Assembly (NCBI GenBank): GCA_020026075.1
Contig: JAHHQZ010000002.1
Span: forward strand, 1-64,000
From: Actinobacillus sp.
Lineage (GTDB): Bacteria > Pseudomonadota > Gammaproteobacteria > Enterobacterales > Pasteurellaceae
DNA length: 64,000 nucleotides
Direction of reading: 5' to 3'
Part shown: one piece after another, positions 43,019 to 52,103 of the stretch
How the letters are laid out: each line of letters begins with the position of its first letter
How positions within the stretch are numbered: the first letter of the stretch is position 1
The notes under the pieces: generated by a model
Database searches by the model: none
Seen by the model: the letters and a program-made list of their open reading frames with translations, nothing else
Told to the model about the DNA's origin: nothing
Program-made: the position numbers and the translations under genes

Positions 43019-43486
43019 TTATTCTCGGTGATAGGGGTGATTGGTTGTGAGCGACCACGCACGGTATAGCGCCTCCGCCACCACCACTCGCACCAGCGGA
43101 TGGGGCATTGTCAACGGCGAAAGCGACCAGCTTTGCTCCGCTGCCGCTTTGCACTCAGGGGATAAACCTTCTGGACCGCCGATGAGCAAACACACATCAC
43201 GACCATCGTTTTTCCAATGTTCCAGTTGTTTCGCAAGCGTTGGTGTATCCCACGGCTTACCCGGAATATCCAAAGTAACCACTCTCGCCCGCTCAGCAAC
43301 GGCAAGCATTGCTTTGCCTTCCTGCTCCAAAATGCGTTTAATGTCTGCATTTTTGCCACGTTTACCTGCGGGGATTTCCACAAGTTCCAAAGGAAGATCT
43401 TTGGGGAAACGGCGTTGGTATTCTTTAAAGCCTTTTGTTACCCAATCCGGCATTTTACAGCCTACGGCAACCAGTTGAATTTTCAC
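43019..43486 (-). CDS. rlmH: 23S rRNA (pseudouridine1915-N3)-methyltransferase
   Basis: RlmH methylates pseudouridine 1915 in helix 69 of 23S rRNA. The 155-residue SPOUT enzyme begins MKIQLVAVGCKMPDWV, has LLIGGPEGLSPE (knot SAM-binding loop, about residues 101-112), and SLSPLTMPHPLVRVVVAEALYRAWS (about 120-144), all family signatures. It follows rsfS by 14 bases and precedes mrdA as in E. coli. A half REP-like repeat fills the gap to mrdA. Confidence 0.97.
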   Translation of the reverse strand: MKIQLVAVGCKMPDWVTKGFKEYQRRFPKDLPLELVEIPAGKRGKNADIKRILEQEGKAMLAVAERARVVTLDIPGKPWDTPTLAKQLEHWKNDGRDVCLLIGGPEGLSPECKAAAEQSWSLSPLTMPHPLVRVVVAEALYRAWSLTTNHPYHRE

Positions 43487-43500
43487 GTTTTTTCCTTAAA

Positions 43501-43836
43501 TTATGCGTTGCTGCTATGGTTTTGCATTCCTTGCCATAGGTGTTCTAACTGATAAATCTCACGGCTTTCACGCTGTAAAATGTGTACGATAGCCTGTCCA
43601 AAATCTACTGCAACCCAGTCGGCTGTCGCTTGACCTTCATCACCGAATGACTCAACACCTGCTTGTTTTGCTTCTTCGATCAATTTTTGTGCTAATGCGG
43701 CAACGTGGCGTGCGGAAGTCCCTGTGCAAACAATCATATGATCGGTAATTGAGCTATTACCACGCACATCAATCACTTCAATTTGCTCAGCTTTTAGGTC
43801 ATCTAGCTTTGAAGTTAAAAAATCAACTAGGTTCAT
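43501..43836 (-). CDS. rsfS: Ribosomal silencing factor RsfS
   Basis: RsfS binds uL14 and blocks subunit joining in starved cells. The 111-residue product carries LKAEQIEVIDVRGNSSITDHMIVCTGTS (about residues 14-41) and the ATADWVAVDFGQAIVHI core near 70-86, both diagnostic of the family. Context rsfS-rlmH-mrdA is conserved. Confidence 0.96.
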   Translation of the reverse strand: MNLVDFLTSKLDDLKAEQIEVIDVRGNSSITDHMIVCTGTSARHVAALAQKLIEEAKQAGVESFGDEGQATADWVAVDFGQAIVHILQRESREIYQLEHLWQGMQNHSSNA

Positions 43837-43917
43837 GTATTTTCCTTGTTAATAAAACAATAAGCTCGCCGAAAATGGCGAGTAAAGAGGCAATTCTACC
43901 ACAACTTCAAATCACAT

Positions 43918-44805
43918 TCATTCACATTTCATCTGCTGGCGGTGCTTTATATTTACCCACACTCCATCCACTAGCACGAACACAATGGATAAAAACAAGC
44001 CTGCAAAAAGCGGATAGCTACTTGGGTCAATCCTTGAACCAAGTACAAAGGCGGTGATAAGAAAAAGTATTGGTTCTACATAACCTAAAAGACCGAGTAA
44101 GTTAATCGGCAAAATATCACTGGCATTGATATAAAACACGAATGCTGCACCATTTAGCACACCTAAAATCACTAAACGCCAATAAATAGCTGGATTTTCC
44201 TGTGCAACAGCGGATAAATCCGTTTGTAAAGCAATGTAAAAACAAATCGGTAGCAGTAAGGTGTTTTCAATGACAAAACTGGCAAAATCTGCAATGCCAA
44301 AATATTTACGCAGTGCAAAATAAACCGCATAACCACACACTGCAATGCTCGACCACGCAATTCCCCCCTTAGAGAAAATTTCTGCCCCCACACCTAAGGC
44401 AGCTGTTAAAACAGCAATATTTTTAAGCATTGTTAAGCTTTCACCTAAGAACACTCGTCCTACAATCACCAAAACCAACGGCAAAATAAGGTAGCCCACA
44501 GAAACGCTTAATGCTTGATTATGATTCGGTGCCCACAAAAATAACCACATTTCAAAGCCTGTAATGCTAGCAGTTAACGCATACACTAACCATAATTTAG
44601 GATTTGCACGTAAGCGGCGTAAGTGTTGGCTTAAAAAATAACGCTGTTTGAAAACAAACACGGCAACAAGTAAAAATGGATAGGTGAAAAGTACACGGTA
44701 AGCAAAGATCCCTTCGCCGCTTAAAGGAATCAGTAGGCTAGAAAAATAATAGATGTAACCGAAGGTTAAAGAGGCCGCTAAAGAAAGCGCAATACCCAGT
44801 AACAT
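43918..44805 (-). CDS. rarD: EamA family transporter RarD
   Basis: RarD is a ten-helix DMT-superfamily inner-membrane protein of unknown substrate. The 295-residue product starts MLLGIALSLAASLTFGYIYYF and has FAYRVLFTYPFLLVAVF, the NHQSLSVSVGYLILPL-type segment (as NHNQALSVSVGYLILPL), and GYVEPILFLITAFVLG near the end, matching RarD. The start at 44805 is fixed by GGAGG upstream; a longer in-frame reading has no SD. It is followed upstream by a half REP-like element and torD. Confidence 0.9.
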   Translation of the reverse strand: MLLGIALSLAASLTFGYIYYFSSLLIPLSGEGIFAYRVLFTYPFLLVAVFVFKQRYFLSQHLRRLRANPKLWLVYALTASITGFEMWLFLWAPNHNQALSVSVGYLILPLVLVIVGRVFLGESLTMLKNIAVLTAALGVGAEIFSKGGIAWSSIAVCGYAVYFALRKYFGIADFASFVIENTLLLPICFYIALQTDLSAVAQENPAIYWRLVILGVLNGAAFVFYINASDILPINLLGLLGYVEPILFLITAFVLGSRIDPSSYPLFAGLFLSIVFVLVDGVWVNIKHRQQMKCE

Positions 44806-44907
44806 ATTTCCTCCATTGCAAAGACAAGAAATGCTAGGCTGGAATTTTTCACAAAAAAACGGCATAAATTTAGAAAATTTATGCCATTTTTTCAATAGAT
44901 AACGCAA

Positions 44908-45504
44908 TTAAACGTTATATTCCACCAAAGTGGTAATAACAGCAACCAACAAAGCCAACACGCCTTGATAAAAATGTGTCTTAGTTGGAATAAGCTTAGC
45001 TTTCACCTCAATAGGCACTAACCAAGACAGTAAATCATCTTTTAAAAAAAGACGTTGTGCGCTTAAATCATCTGCTTTCGCAAAGGCTTGCGCCAACTCC
45101 AAATAAACACCTAAGTGATCACTTGGCTCTTTACTTTCTTTGTTCACTTGCAAATTAAAACGTGCAAGAAATGCATCCATTTTTTGCAAATGAGCGTCTT
45201 GCTCTGGCCCTTCCATATAGGCACTCGCATACGGTAAGGCGCTGCTTTTACCATCAAGTAAAAATAGCTCAGTAAAATCCGCTGCTAATTCTAAATGAGC
45301 ATAAGGTAGCTGTTTTAACTGCACTAATGCTTGGCGAATCTCTTCAATTTGTGCTGAAAAACCTTGTTCACTTAACAGTTCAAATAGCGGGTCAAATAGA
45401 CCCACTTGATATTGTTCAAGTTGCGTTTCGCTTAATTCTTTGCCCAATACATTACTGAACCATTGGAACAAGAAAGCGTTTTCCGCTTGTGTTAATTGCA
45501 ACAT
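44908..45504 (-). CDS. torD: TorD-family molybdoenzyme chaperone
   Basis: TorD-like proteins bind the Tat signal and apo-form of Tor/Dms reductases and aid molybdenum cofactor insertion in the cytoplasm. The 198-residue all-helical product has YMEGPEQDAHLQKMDAFL (the family E-P-D-H-type stretch) and SDHLGVYLELAQAFA (D-H-L motif, about residues 127-141). Its ATG overlaps the torZ stop by one base. It is the last gene of torYZD. Confidence 0.9.
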   Translation of the reverse strand: MLQLTQAENAFLFQWFSNVLGKELSETQLEQYQVGLFDPLFELLSEQGFSAQIEEIRQALVQLKQLPYAHLELAADFTELFLLDGKSSALPYASAYMEGPEQDAHLQKMDAFLARFNLQVNKESKEPSDHLGVYLELAQAFAKADDLSAQRLFLKDDLLSWLVPIEVKAKLIPTKTHFYQGVLALLVAVITTLVEYNV

Positions 45505-47990
45505 TAGAGTTCAACCACAATAGGACCAGTAAAGCCATTTGGTGCTGGCGGATTTGGATCTGTGTATTTTTCAACGTTCGCCAAACAGGTGTTAGAAGAA
45601 ACGGCTTGCGCTAATTCTGAGGTTGCGATGTCGATAGTCATTGTGTTTGGATCGCCATAAGTATCGATAGCACCAACTTTCGCACCTAATGGAGAGTACC
45701 ATGCGCCTTCTTGCAAACGTAACACGCCACGTGGGAAGTCGTTTGATAAATGCGCTCCAACGATCGCTTGACCACGGTCATTGTAAACTCGTACTAAATC
45801 ACCGTGTTTAATGCCAAGCTCTGCCGCATCTTGAGGGTTCATATACAGTGGCTCACGTCCTTTGATAGCGTAAGTTTCACGCAATGGTTCGGATTCACAT
45901 AATTGTGAGTGTAAACGTTTATCTGGGTGACAAGAGTTGAGCCAGAATTTGTACTCATTAGATTTTGGACCACCGTGTGAACGTTCTTCTTTTTCAAACC
46001 ACATTGGATGCCCTTTACAGTGTGAGTAACCGTAACTTGCAATTTTGCGGCTGTAAATTTCGATAAAGCCTGATGGTGTACCAAGTGCATTAAGTTCAGG
46101 GTCTTCACGGAAGTCTGCCATAAAGGTAAATGGTTTACCTTCTGGGAATAATACGTAACCTTTTTTCCAGAATTCAGCAAATGGAGGCATTGCAAAGGCT
46201 TCACCTTTGGTGCTGTTTTCTTTACGGCAAGCTTCGTATAAGGATTCAACCCATTGCATTTCGCTCATACCACGAGAGTATTCTTTTTCACGACCAAAAC
46301 GTGCACAAAGATCTTTAAAGATATGGAAATCTGAACGTGCATCGTACATTGGGTCGATCAACTGCTGCATTGCGATCACGCCACGGTTACTGTACGAACC
46401 GTACGCATCGATGTCGTTGCGTTCAAATGGTGTGGTTGCTGGTAAAACAATGTCTGAGAAACGACAAGTTGCTGTCCAGCTATAGTTTACAGATACCACA
46501 GTTTCTAAGCGTTGGAACGCTTCTTTCATACGGTTGCGTTCTGGGTGACGATGCCATTGGTTACAACCAGAGAAAATAGCCATTTTGTATGGAGAGAAAG
46601 TAACTTTTCCGCCATTGTAGTTAATGGTTGATCCTGGTTTTAACAAACAGTCAGTTGCACGAGCGATTGGAATTACAGAACTATAACCTTTGTAGTCTGT
46701 ATTGGTATATTTTGGTTTTTGACCTTCATCTAGGTTTAATGGGAATGCACCTGGCATTGCCGCACCTGATGATGGAATACCGATTGCACTGTAGTGGTGA
46801 GAATAACTAATACCGCCACCTGGTAAACCGATTTGACCAAGCATTGATGCCAGTACCGCTGCCATCCAATAAGGTTGTTCACCGTGTTGTTGACGTTGGA
46901 TTGCCCAACCCAAAATAAGCTGAGTGCGTTTTCCTGCCAACATACGTGCAAACTTACGAATATCGTCCGCTGGAACGCCACAAATTTTTTCAGCCCATTC
47001 CGGCGTTTTCGCTACTTTGTCTTCGGTTTTACCAAGTAAGTAAGGAAGGAATTCTTCAAAACCAACGGTATACATATCCAAGAATTTTTGATCGTGCAAT
47101 TTCTCGGTGTATAACACGTAAGCAATCGCAAGCATAAACGGAACGTCTGCTTGTGGATTGATGTACTGATGTTTACAGTTTAAGAATTTCTGTGTTTTGC
47201 TAACGATTGGGTCAACACTGATCACATTCACTTTACCCGCAGCAATTTTTTCTTTTAATTGCTGTAATGAGGCATAAGATTCGTGAGTTTCACAGTTCCA
47301 GCCCACTTGAAGGTTTTTAATTGGATCGGAAGACCAGAAAATAATATTTTCACTTTCTTTAAGAATGATATCCCAAGAGGTATTGTTTGCATAAACTACT
47401 GTTGAGCCAAGCACATAAGGAAGAATAACTTGACCAGCCCCTGTCGAATAGTCACCCGTTGCACTAACAAAGTGTCCGTGCATATTAATCGCACGTAACA
47501 TATTGTTTACACAGCTATTTACTTGACCAGTTGAACGCCAGCCGCCACCAGCAACGTGTAATGCCCAAGGACCGTATTGTGTTTGTACACGTTCTAATTC
47601 TTCATAGAATAGATCTAGGGCTTGATCCCAAGTTACACGTACAAAGCGGTTATCGCCACGTTGTGCTGTATCGCTTTTTTCACGGTTTTTAAGCCAATCT
47701 AAACGAACCATTGGGTAACGAACACGAGCGCTACTATAAATCAAGCCTTTGATTCCCTGAATCATTTCGGTTGGGTGTTTATCGTAATCAAATGCTTTAA
47801 TTTCTTGAACACGACCGTTTAAAATTTTTGCTTTAAAAGCCCCCCAGTGAGAACCACTGATGCGCCATTCGGCAAGCTCTTCTGCACTACCAGCCGCTTG
47901 TGCTTTTTTAGAAACCAAAAACGTTGGCATTGCGAACGCGGCCGCCATAGCGGACGCGTTAGTTAAAAATTGTCGACGAGATTGTTGCAT
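45504..47990 (-). CDS. torZ: Periplasmic S-/N-oxide reductase, TorZ/MtsZ/BisC family (molybdopterin)
   Basis: This Mo-bis-MGD enzyme reduces TMAO, biotin sulfoxide or methionine sulfoxide as terminal acceptor; the Haemophilus homologue is described as MtsZ. The 828-residue precursor starts with a Tat signal (SRRQFLTNASAMAAAFAM). It has GGGWRSTGQVNSCVN (about 148-162), HFVSATGDYSTGAGQVILP with the serine-ligand region (about 173-191), GLPGGGISYSHHYSA, and VLPATTPFERNDID. It has no iron-sulfur cysteine motif, as in the DMSO reductase family without clusters. It is translated between torY and torD. Confidence 0.94.
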   Translation of the reverse strand: MQQSRRQFLTNASAMAAAFAMPTFLVSKKAQAAGSAEELAEWRISGSHWGAFKAKILNGRVQEIKAFDYDKHPTEMIQGIKGLIYSSARVRYPMVRLDWLKNREKSDTAQRGDNRFVRVTWDQALDLFYEELERVQTQYGPWALHVAGGGWRSTGQVNSCVNNMLRAINMHGHFVSATGDYSTGAGQVILPYVLGSTVVYANNTSWDIILKESENIIFWSSDPIKNLQVGWNCETHESYASLQQLKEKIAAGKVNVISVDPIVSKTQKFLNCKHQYINPQADVPFMLAIAYVLYTEKLHDQKFLDMYTVGFEEFLPYLLGKTEDKVAKTPEWAEKICGVPADDIRKFARMLAGKRTQLILGWAIQRQQHGEQPYWMAAVLASMLGQIGLPGGGISYSHHYSAIGIPSSGAAMPGAFPLNLDEGQKPKYTNTDYKGYSSVIPIARATDCLLKPGSTINYNGGKVTFSPYKMAIFSGCNQWHRHPERNRMKEAFQRLETVVSVNYSWTATCRFSDIVLPATTPFERNDIDAYGSYSNRGVIAMQQLIDPMYDARSDFHIFKDLCARFGREKEYSRGMSEMQWVESLYEACRKENSTKGEAFAMPPFAEFWKKGYVLFPEGKPFTFMADFREDPELNALGTPSGFIEIYSRKIASYGYSHCKGHPMWFEKEERSHGGPKSNEYKFWLNSCHPDKRLHSQLCESEPLRETYAIKGREPLYMNPQDAAELGIKHGDLVRVYNDRGQAIVGAHLSNDFPRGVLRLQEGAWYSPLGAKVGAIDTYGDPNTMTIDIATSELAQAVSSNTCLANVEKYTDPNPPAPNGFTGPIVVEL

Positions 47991-48001
47991 AATAAAGTTC
48001 C

Positions 48002-49177
48002 TTATTTGCTTTCGGTTGGTTGTGCATCGGATGCGTGAGTTTGTAAGTAACGTAGTACTACTTTCGCTTGTGCAGGCGTTAAGCTTGTAAAGCCTTTCAT
48101 ACCGTTAAATACACCAACCCAAGTGTTAGAGTCGAAGTGTTTAACATCTGGTTGTTTATGACAAACAGAGCATTGAGTGTTGAACATTTCTTTCGCATTT
48201 GCCCAAATTGGTGCAACATCTGATGCGAGTTGACCTTTTTTCACCCAAACTTGCATTTTAACTTTTTGCCAAGTGATACTAGTTAATTGATCTTGTTTAG
48301 TTTCTAACACATCAAATTTAGGATTACTTTCCATAAATTTCTTCGTTAATACGGCATCAACAATACTTTTCGCAAAGTCGTTATACCAAATACGTCCGAA
48401 ACCTTTATGTTTACGCCACATATTAAGTTCAACTAAGTCGGCATTTTGACCAGCTTTAACAAATGTTACTGGTACAACACTTTCAAGATAACCAATTTCT
48501 TGTTTCATTGCATCGTCTGCAAAAATTGGGGTTTGAATTTGCGTATAGTAAACTTTACCAGCAGTTAAATCAGAGGCAACAAGGCTTGCATCTATACCTG
48601 AGTTTTCTTCACCTTCTGGTGCTTTTGGAATATGGTGTGCAATACCTTTATGACAGTCAATACAACTTTGATCTTTCGCAGCAGCCGCACGCATCGCTTT
48701 TTGAGCTTTTGGTGACATTTTGTCAAAGTCCATACGTTCATAACGGTGACACGCCTTACATTCAGCAGAACCATTTGCTTGCATACGGGCCCATTCTTTT
48801 TTCGCCATTTCGTAGCGAGCAGCAGTAAATGAACCTGGTTCGCTAAAGCGTCCAGTCACTTCATCATAAACTTCTTTAAGTGCTTGTACTTTACGTACAT
48901 ATTTTGGAATCGTGTCGTGTGGTAAGTGACAGTCTGCACAGCCTGCGGTCACACCAAATTGGTTTTTCCAGTGTGGTGTTTGTTTTAATTCGGTTTGCAT
49001 TTCAACCATTGTGTGGCAGCTTACGCAAAATTCTTCGGTGCTAGAATGTTCAAGAGCAGCATTAAATGAAACTTTTGCAATAATACCGATAATAATACCA
49101 AGCAGAAGCAAAACACCTAGCCCAAGTTTTTTAGATGGCTTGAAGAAAAAATTCTTCAGAGAGTGAAAGATTTTCAT
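48002..49177 (-). CDS. torY: Pentahaem c-type cytochrome TorY
   Basis: TorY is a membrane-anchored NapC/NirT-family cytochrome that passes electrons from menaquinol to TorZ. The 391-residue product has an N-terminal anchor (GLGVLLLLGIIIGIIAKVSF) and five CxxCH haem sites: CVSCH, CADCH, CKACH and CIDCH in the NapC-like part and CSVCH near residue 345 in the C-terminal domain. The start at 49177 follows GGGGGA; an earlier ATG has no SD. It is first in torYZD. Confidence 0.94.
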   Translation of the reverse strand: MKIFHSLKNFFFKPSKKLGLGVLLLLGIIIGIIAKVSFNAALEHSSTEEFCVSCHTMVEMQTELKQTPHWKNQFGVTAGCADCHLPHDTIPKYVRKVQALKEVYDEVTGRFSEPGSFTAARYEMAKKEWARMQANGSAECKACHRYERMDFDKMSPKAQKAMRAAAAKDQSCIDCHKGIAHHIPKAPEGEENSGIDASLVASDLTAGKVYYTQIQTPIFADDAMKQEIGYLESVVPVTFVKAGQNADLVELNMWRKHKGFGRIWYNDFAKSIVDAVLTKKFMESNPKFDVLETKQDQLTSITWQKVKMQVWVKKGQLASDVAPIWANAKEMFNTQCSVCHKQPDVKHFDSNTWVGVFNGMKGFTSLTPAQAKVVLRYLQTHASDAQPTESK

Positions 49178-49272
49178 AGTTCCCCCAGATAAAAATAAAA
49201 ACACCATCCTTTGTACAAACAACACATAAATAAGATGGCAATCCGACTATTGCGATAAATAGTTAACTCGGC

Positions 49273-49314
49273 ATTATACGGAAATATGAAAAAAATAATA
49301 TTGTTCTAAATCAA
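49273..49314 (-). promoter_or_regulatory. Class II FNR-dependent promoter of torYZD
   Basis: On the minus strand TATAAT (49278-49273) forms the -10. A near-perfect FNR box (TTGAT-TTAG-AACAA as read on that strand, 49314-49301) is centred at about -41.5 from the predicted start at 49266. The box differs at one base from TTGAT-N4-ATCAA. This is the classic arrangement for anaerobic activation. Confidence 0.8.
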
Positions 49315-49338
49315 TAAAACGGTTACTCTGGTTATTAT

Positions 49339-49382
49339 TACGCCGTAATTTTTGCAAAAATTTTGTGAAAAATTCCGGCGTA
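49339..49382. repeat. REP-like dispersed palindrome, copy 5
   Basis: TACGCCGTAATTTTTG and GAAAAATTCCGGCGTA arms around CAAAAATTTTG, between the FAD oxidoreductase stop and the torY promoter. Confidence 0.85.
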
Positions 49383-49397
49383 GCTATTTGGTAGGGT

Positions 49398-50693
49398 TTA
49401 ACGGAATTTATCAAGGAAACGATAATAGCGGGTGCCAATGGCTGTAGCGGCTTTTTTCACAAGTTTTCCGCCATGAATAGCAGGAACGTGCAGACGTTCA
49501 AACACTTGTAAACGACTATCGTCACCACAAATGGCCTCTGCGACAATGCGTCCAGCAAGCCCTGTGAGTGCAACACCGTGTCCCGAGTAGCCTTGTGCGA
49601 AATAAATATTTGATGCAATTCGTCCAAAGTGTGGTGTGGAATTTAAGGTCATATCAATCGGCCCTTTCCACGCATAATCAATTTTGATATTTTCCAACTG
49701 TGGAAAAACGTACAACATTTCTTTATGCATTGCTTTTTCATAGCCGTGATTAGTTTTCACATCACTCCCAAACAGCAAGCGGTTGTCAGCGCTTAGGCGG
49801 TAATAATCGAGCAAATAATTGTTATCACACACGCTCATTCCGTTGTTAATAAGGCTATCGGCCATTTTCTGACTTAGTGGTTCGGTGGCGATAATACAGC
49901 TTTCCACAGGGAGAATTTTTTTCGCAATGCCGTGATGAACGGATTTCGGCAGCTCGGTTACATAAGCGTTCGTGGCTAACACAACATCCTTGCAACGCAC
50001 TTCTGCTTGATCCGTTTTCACAACAGTCAACTTGCTTTGTGCTTGAATATCCAACACTGGGGATTGTTCGTGAATTTTTACGCCCAAATCCACGCAAGCT
50101 CTCGCCAGCCCTAAGCAATAATTTAGCGGATGCAAATGCCCTGAATTGCTGTCAAACAAACCGCCGACGTAAATATCGCTGCCTAAATATTGCTGCAATT
50201 GAGATTTATCCCACAATTTCAAATGGGGATACCCAAAACGCTCACGGCTGTCCTTTTCTATGGCGATCAAATCGTCCATTCGGCGGTTATTCAGTGCTAA
50301 AGTGGCGTAACCTTTTTTCCAATCGCAATCAATATGAAACTTTTGTACACGCTCATCAATAATATCAATGGCTTCCAGCGACATATTCCATAGCTTATGT
50401 GCTTCATTTTCGCCGAGAATTTTAATGTATTCGTCAATCCCCTCTTCAAAACCATTGATAGCCTGCCCGCCACTGCGACCAGATGCCCCAAACCCCACAC
50501 GTGCGCCTTCCAATACGATCACGGATTTCCCACGCTGAGCCAGCTCAATCGCCGCAGAAAGCCCAAAAAATCCAGCGCCCACAACGCACACATCAGCAGT
50601 GGTATTTTGAGTCAATGGTGGGAAGGTAAAAGACTGATTGGCAGTGGCCAAATAATAAGAAGAAACGTGTTCCTGATGAGCAAAGTTAAGCAT
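49398..50693 (-). CDS. FAD-dependent amine oxidoreductase, PuuB/OrdL-like
   Basis: DAO-type flavoproteins such as PuuB oxidise gamma-glutamylputrescine or related amines. The 431-residue product has the Rossmann FAD motif ADVCVVGAGFFGLSAAIELAQRG (about residues 34-56), GASGRSGGQAINGF (about 69-82) and C-terminal YFAQGYSGHGVALTGLAGRIVAEAI, all matching PuuB. The SSYYLATAN opening also fits. The substrate is inferred; no other puu genes are visible. It diverges from potD, a spermidine/putrescine-binding protein, which hints at polyamine use. Confidence 0.82.
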   Translation of the reverse strand: MLNFAHQEHVSSYYLATANQSFTFPPLTQNTTADVCVVGAGFFGLSAAIELAQRGKSVIVLEGARVGFGASGRSGGQAINGFEEGIDEYIKILGENEAHKLWNMSLEAIDIIDERVQKFHIDCDWKKGYATLALNNRRMDDLIAIEKDSRERFGYPHLKLWDKSQLQQYLGSDIYVGGLFDSNSGHLHPLNYCLGLARACVDLGVKIHEQSPVLDIQAQSKLTVVKTDQAEVRCKDVVLATNAYVTELPKSVHHGIAKKILPVESCIIATEPLSQKMADSLINNGMSVCDNNYLLDYYRLSADNRLLFGSDVKTNHGYEKAMHKEMLYVFPQLENIKIDYAWKGPIDMTLNSTPHFGRIASNIYFAQGYSGHGVALTGLAGRIVAEAICGDDSRLQVFERLHVPAIHGGKLVKKAATAIGTRYYRFLDKFR

Positions 50694-50837
50694 AAAATTT
50701 GGATTCTCTGAAAAATTTGGTAAATTTTATCCCCTTTGTTTGCCTTGTCAACTGTAATTATTTTCCCAAATGTTACAGTCTTCCCACATACAAATACCTC
50801 ATAAGGGGCAAAGAAGAGTAGACAATGAAAAAATTTT

Positions 50838-50846
50838 TGCTATATT
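50838..50846 (+). promoter_or_regulatory. Extended -10 promoter for potD
   Basis: TGC-TATATT (TGn plus -10 hexamer at 50841-50846) predicts transcription from about 50853, leaving a 77-base leader before the TTG start of potD. No other hexamer pair in the 236-bp gap is as good. Confidence 0.5.
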
Positions 50847-50929
50847 GCCTGCCGTTTTTTAACGCAGTTTTGCTTAGGTTAACTAATGCAAAATTTTTCC
50901 ACCACTGATTTTTTTGAAGGAGAAAAATC

Positions 50930-51994
50930 TTGAAAAAATCGCTTACTTCTCGCTTAAAAGCACTTTTTGTTTTAACCCTAACCTTTTTTTCCGTAAGCAG
51001 CTTTGCCGCTGAACAAAAACTTTATGTTTACAACTGGACAGACTACGTTCCTTCTGATCTCGTCGCCAAGTTCACCAAAGAAACGGGCATTCAAGTTATT
51101 TATTCCACCTTTGAAAGTAACGAAGAAATGTTCGCCAAAATGAAACTTCTTGCCAAAGAGGGCGAGGGTTACGACTTGGTTTTCCCATCAAGCTACTACG
51201 TGGATAAAATGGCCAAAGAGGGCTTGCTTAAAAAGCTTGATCACAGCAAGTTAAAAAATTTCCATCAAATTCCTGAAGAATTTTTAAACCGTAGTTTTGA
51301 CCCGAACAACCAATATTCTCTGCCTTATGTGTACGGTTTAACTGGTATTGGCGTGAATAGTGATATGATCGATCCAGCCAAAATTACGAGCTGGGCAGAC
51401 TTATGGAACCCTGAATACAAAGGGCAAATCCTCTTAACCAACGATGCCCGTGAAGTGTTCCACATTGCCTTATTGCTCAATGGCGATTCCCCAAATACTC
51501 GCCAAGAAAGCCAAATTAAAGCGGCTTACGATCGTCTATTAAAACTTATACCGAATGTGTTGGTATTTAACTCCGACAGCCCAGAAGTGCCGTTCGTGCA
51601 AGGTGAAGTGAGCTTAGGAATGCTTTGGAATGGTTCAGCCTACTTAGCACATAAAGAAGATCCTGCAATTAAATTTATTTATCCAAAAGAAGGGGCTATT
51701 TTCTGGATGGACAACTATGCTATTCCACGCACCGCTAAAAATGTGGATAACGCTTACAAATTTATCGACTTCTTGCTACGCCCTGAAAACGCCGCTTACG
51801 TTGTGCAAAAAATGGGCTTTTCAATGCCAAACAAAGGCGTGAAGGCCTTGTTTCCAACAGATGTTGCCAATAACACTACCCTATTCCCACCAAAAGAAGA
51901 AGTGGAAAAAGGCATAATCCAAGCGGATGTCGGCAATGCCGTAGGCATTTATGAAAAATACTGGAATTTACTAAAAGCACAATTTAGTAACTAA
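50930..51994 (+). CDS. potD: Spermidine/putrescine-binding periplasmic protein
   Basis: PotD captures polyamines for an ABC importer. The 354-residue precursor has a signal peptide ending near SFAAEQ (residue 27), YVYNWTDYVPSDLV (about 31-44), FESNEEMFAKMKL, and SLGMLWNGSAYLA, with the family's aspartate/tryptophan ligands. The start is TTG at 50930, with AAGGAG about 8 bases upstream. No potABC genes are adjacent, so it may be an extra binding protein for a system encoded elsewhere. Confidence 0.93.
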   Translation: MKKSLTSRLKALFVLTLTFFSVSSFAAEQKLYVYNWTDYVPSDLVAKFTKETGIQVIYSTFESNEEMFAKMKLLAKEGEGYDLVFPSSYYVDKMAKEGLLKKLDHSKLKNFHQIPEEFLNRSFDPNNQYSLPYVYGLTGIGVNSDMIDPAKITSWADLWNPEYKGQILLTNDAREVFHIALLLNGDSPNTRQESQIKAAYDRLLKLIPNVLVFNSDSPEVPFVQGEVSLGMLWNGSAYLAHKEDPAIKFIYPKEGAIFWMDNYAIPRTAKNVDNAYKFIDFLLRPENAAYVVQKMGFSMPNKGVKALFPTDVANNTTLFPPKEEVEKGIIQADVGNAVGIYEKYWNLLKAQFSN

Positions 51995-52002
51995 TTCCCA
52001 TA

Positions 52003-52036
52003 AAAATCGCCACATTAACGTGGCGATTTTCTTTTC
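52003..52036 (+). terminator. potD terminator
   Basis: AAAATCGCCAC and GTGGCGATTTT form an 11-bp stem with a 6-base loop, followed by CTTTTC. Confidence 0.85.
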
Positions 52037-52055
52037 TTAATTGTCTCAAATACTC

Positions 52056-52096
52056 TAGGTCGGAATATCACAAAAAATTTTGAATTATTCCGACCT
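52056..52096. repeat. REP-like dispersed palindrome, copy 6
   Basis: TAGGTCGGAATATC and TTATTCCGACCT arms enclose a short A/T centre in the potD-menA convergent gap. Confidence 0.85.
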
Positions 52097-52103
52097 CGAT
52101 TTT

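Noticed and set aside
43918..44907. Longer N-terminus for RarD starting at 44907
   Set aside because: The extra 34 residues have no similarity to the family, cover a REP-like half repeat, and the GGAGG site clearly belongs to the start at 44805.
50824..50907. 27-codon frame MKKFLLYCLPFF... upstream of potD as a leader peptide
   Set aside because: The best promoter (-10 at 50841) lies inside it, so most transcripts would start after its ATG; the SD is weak.
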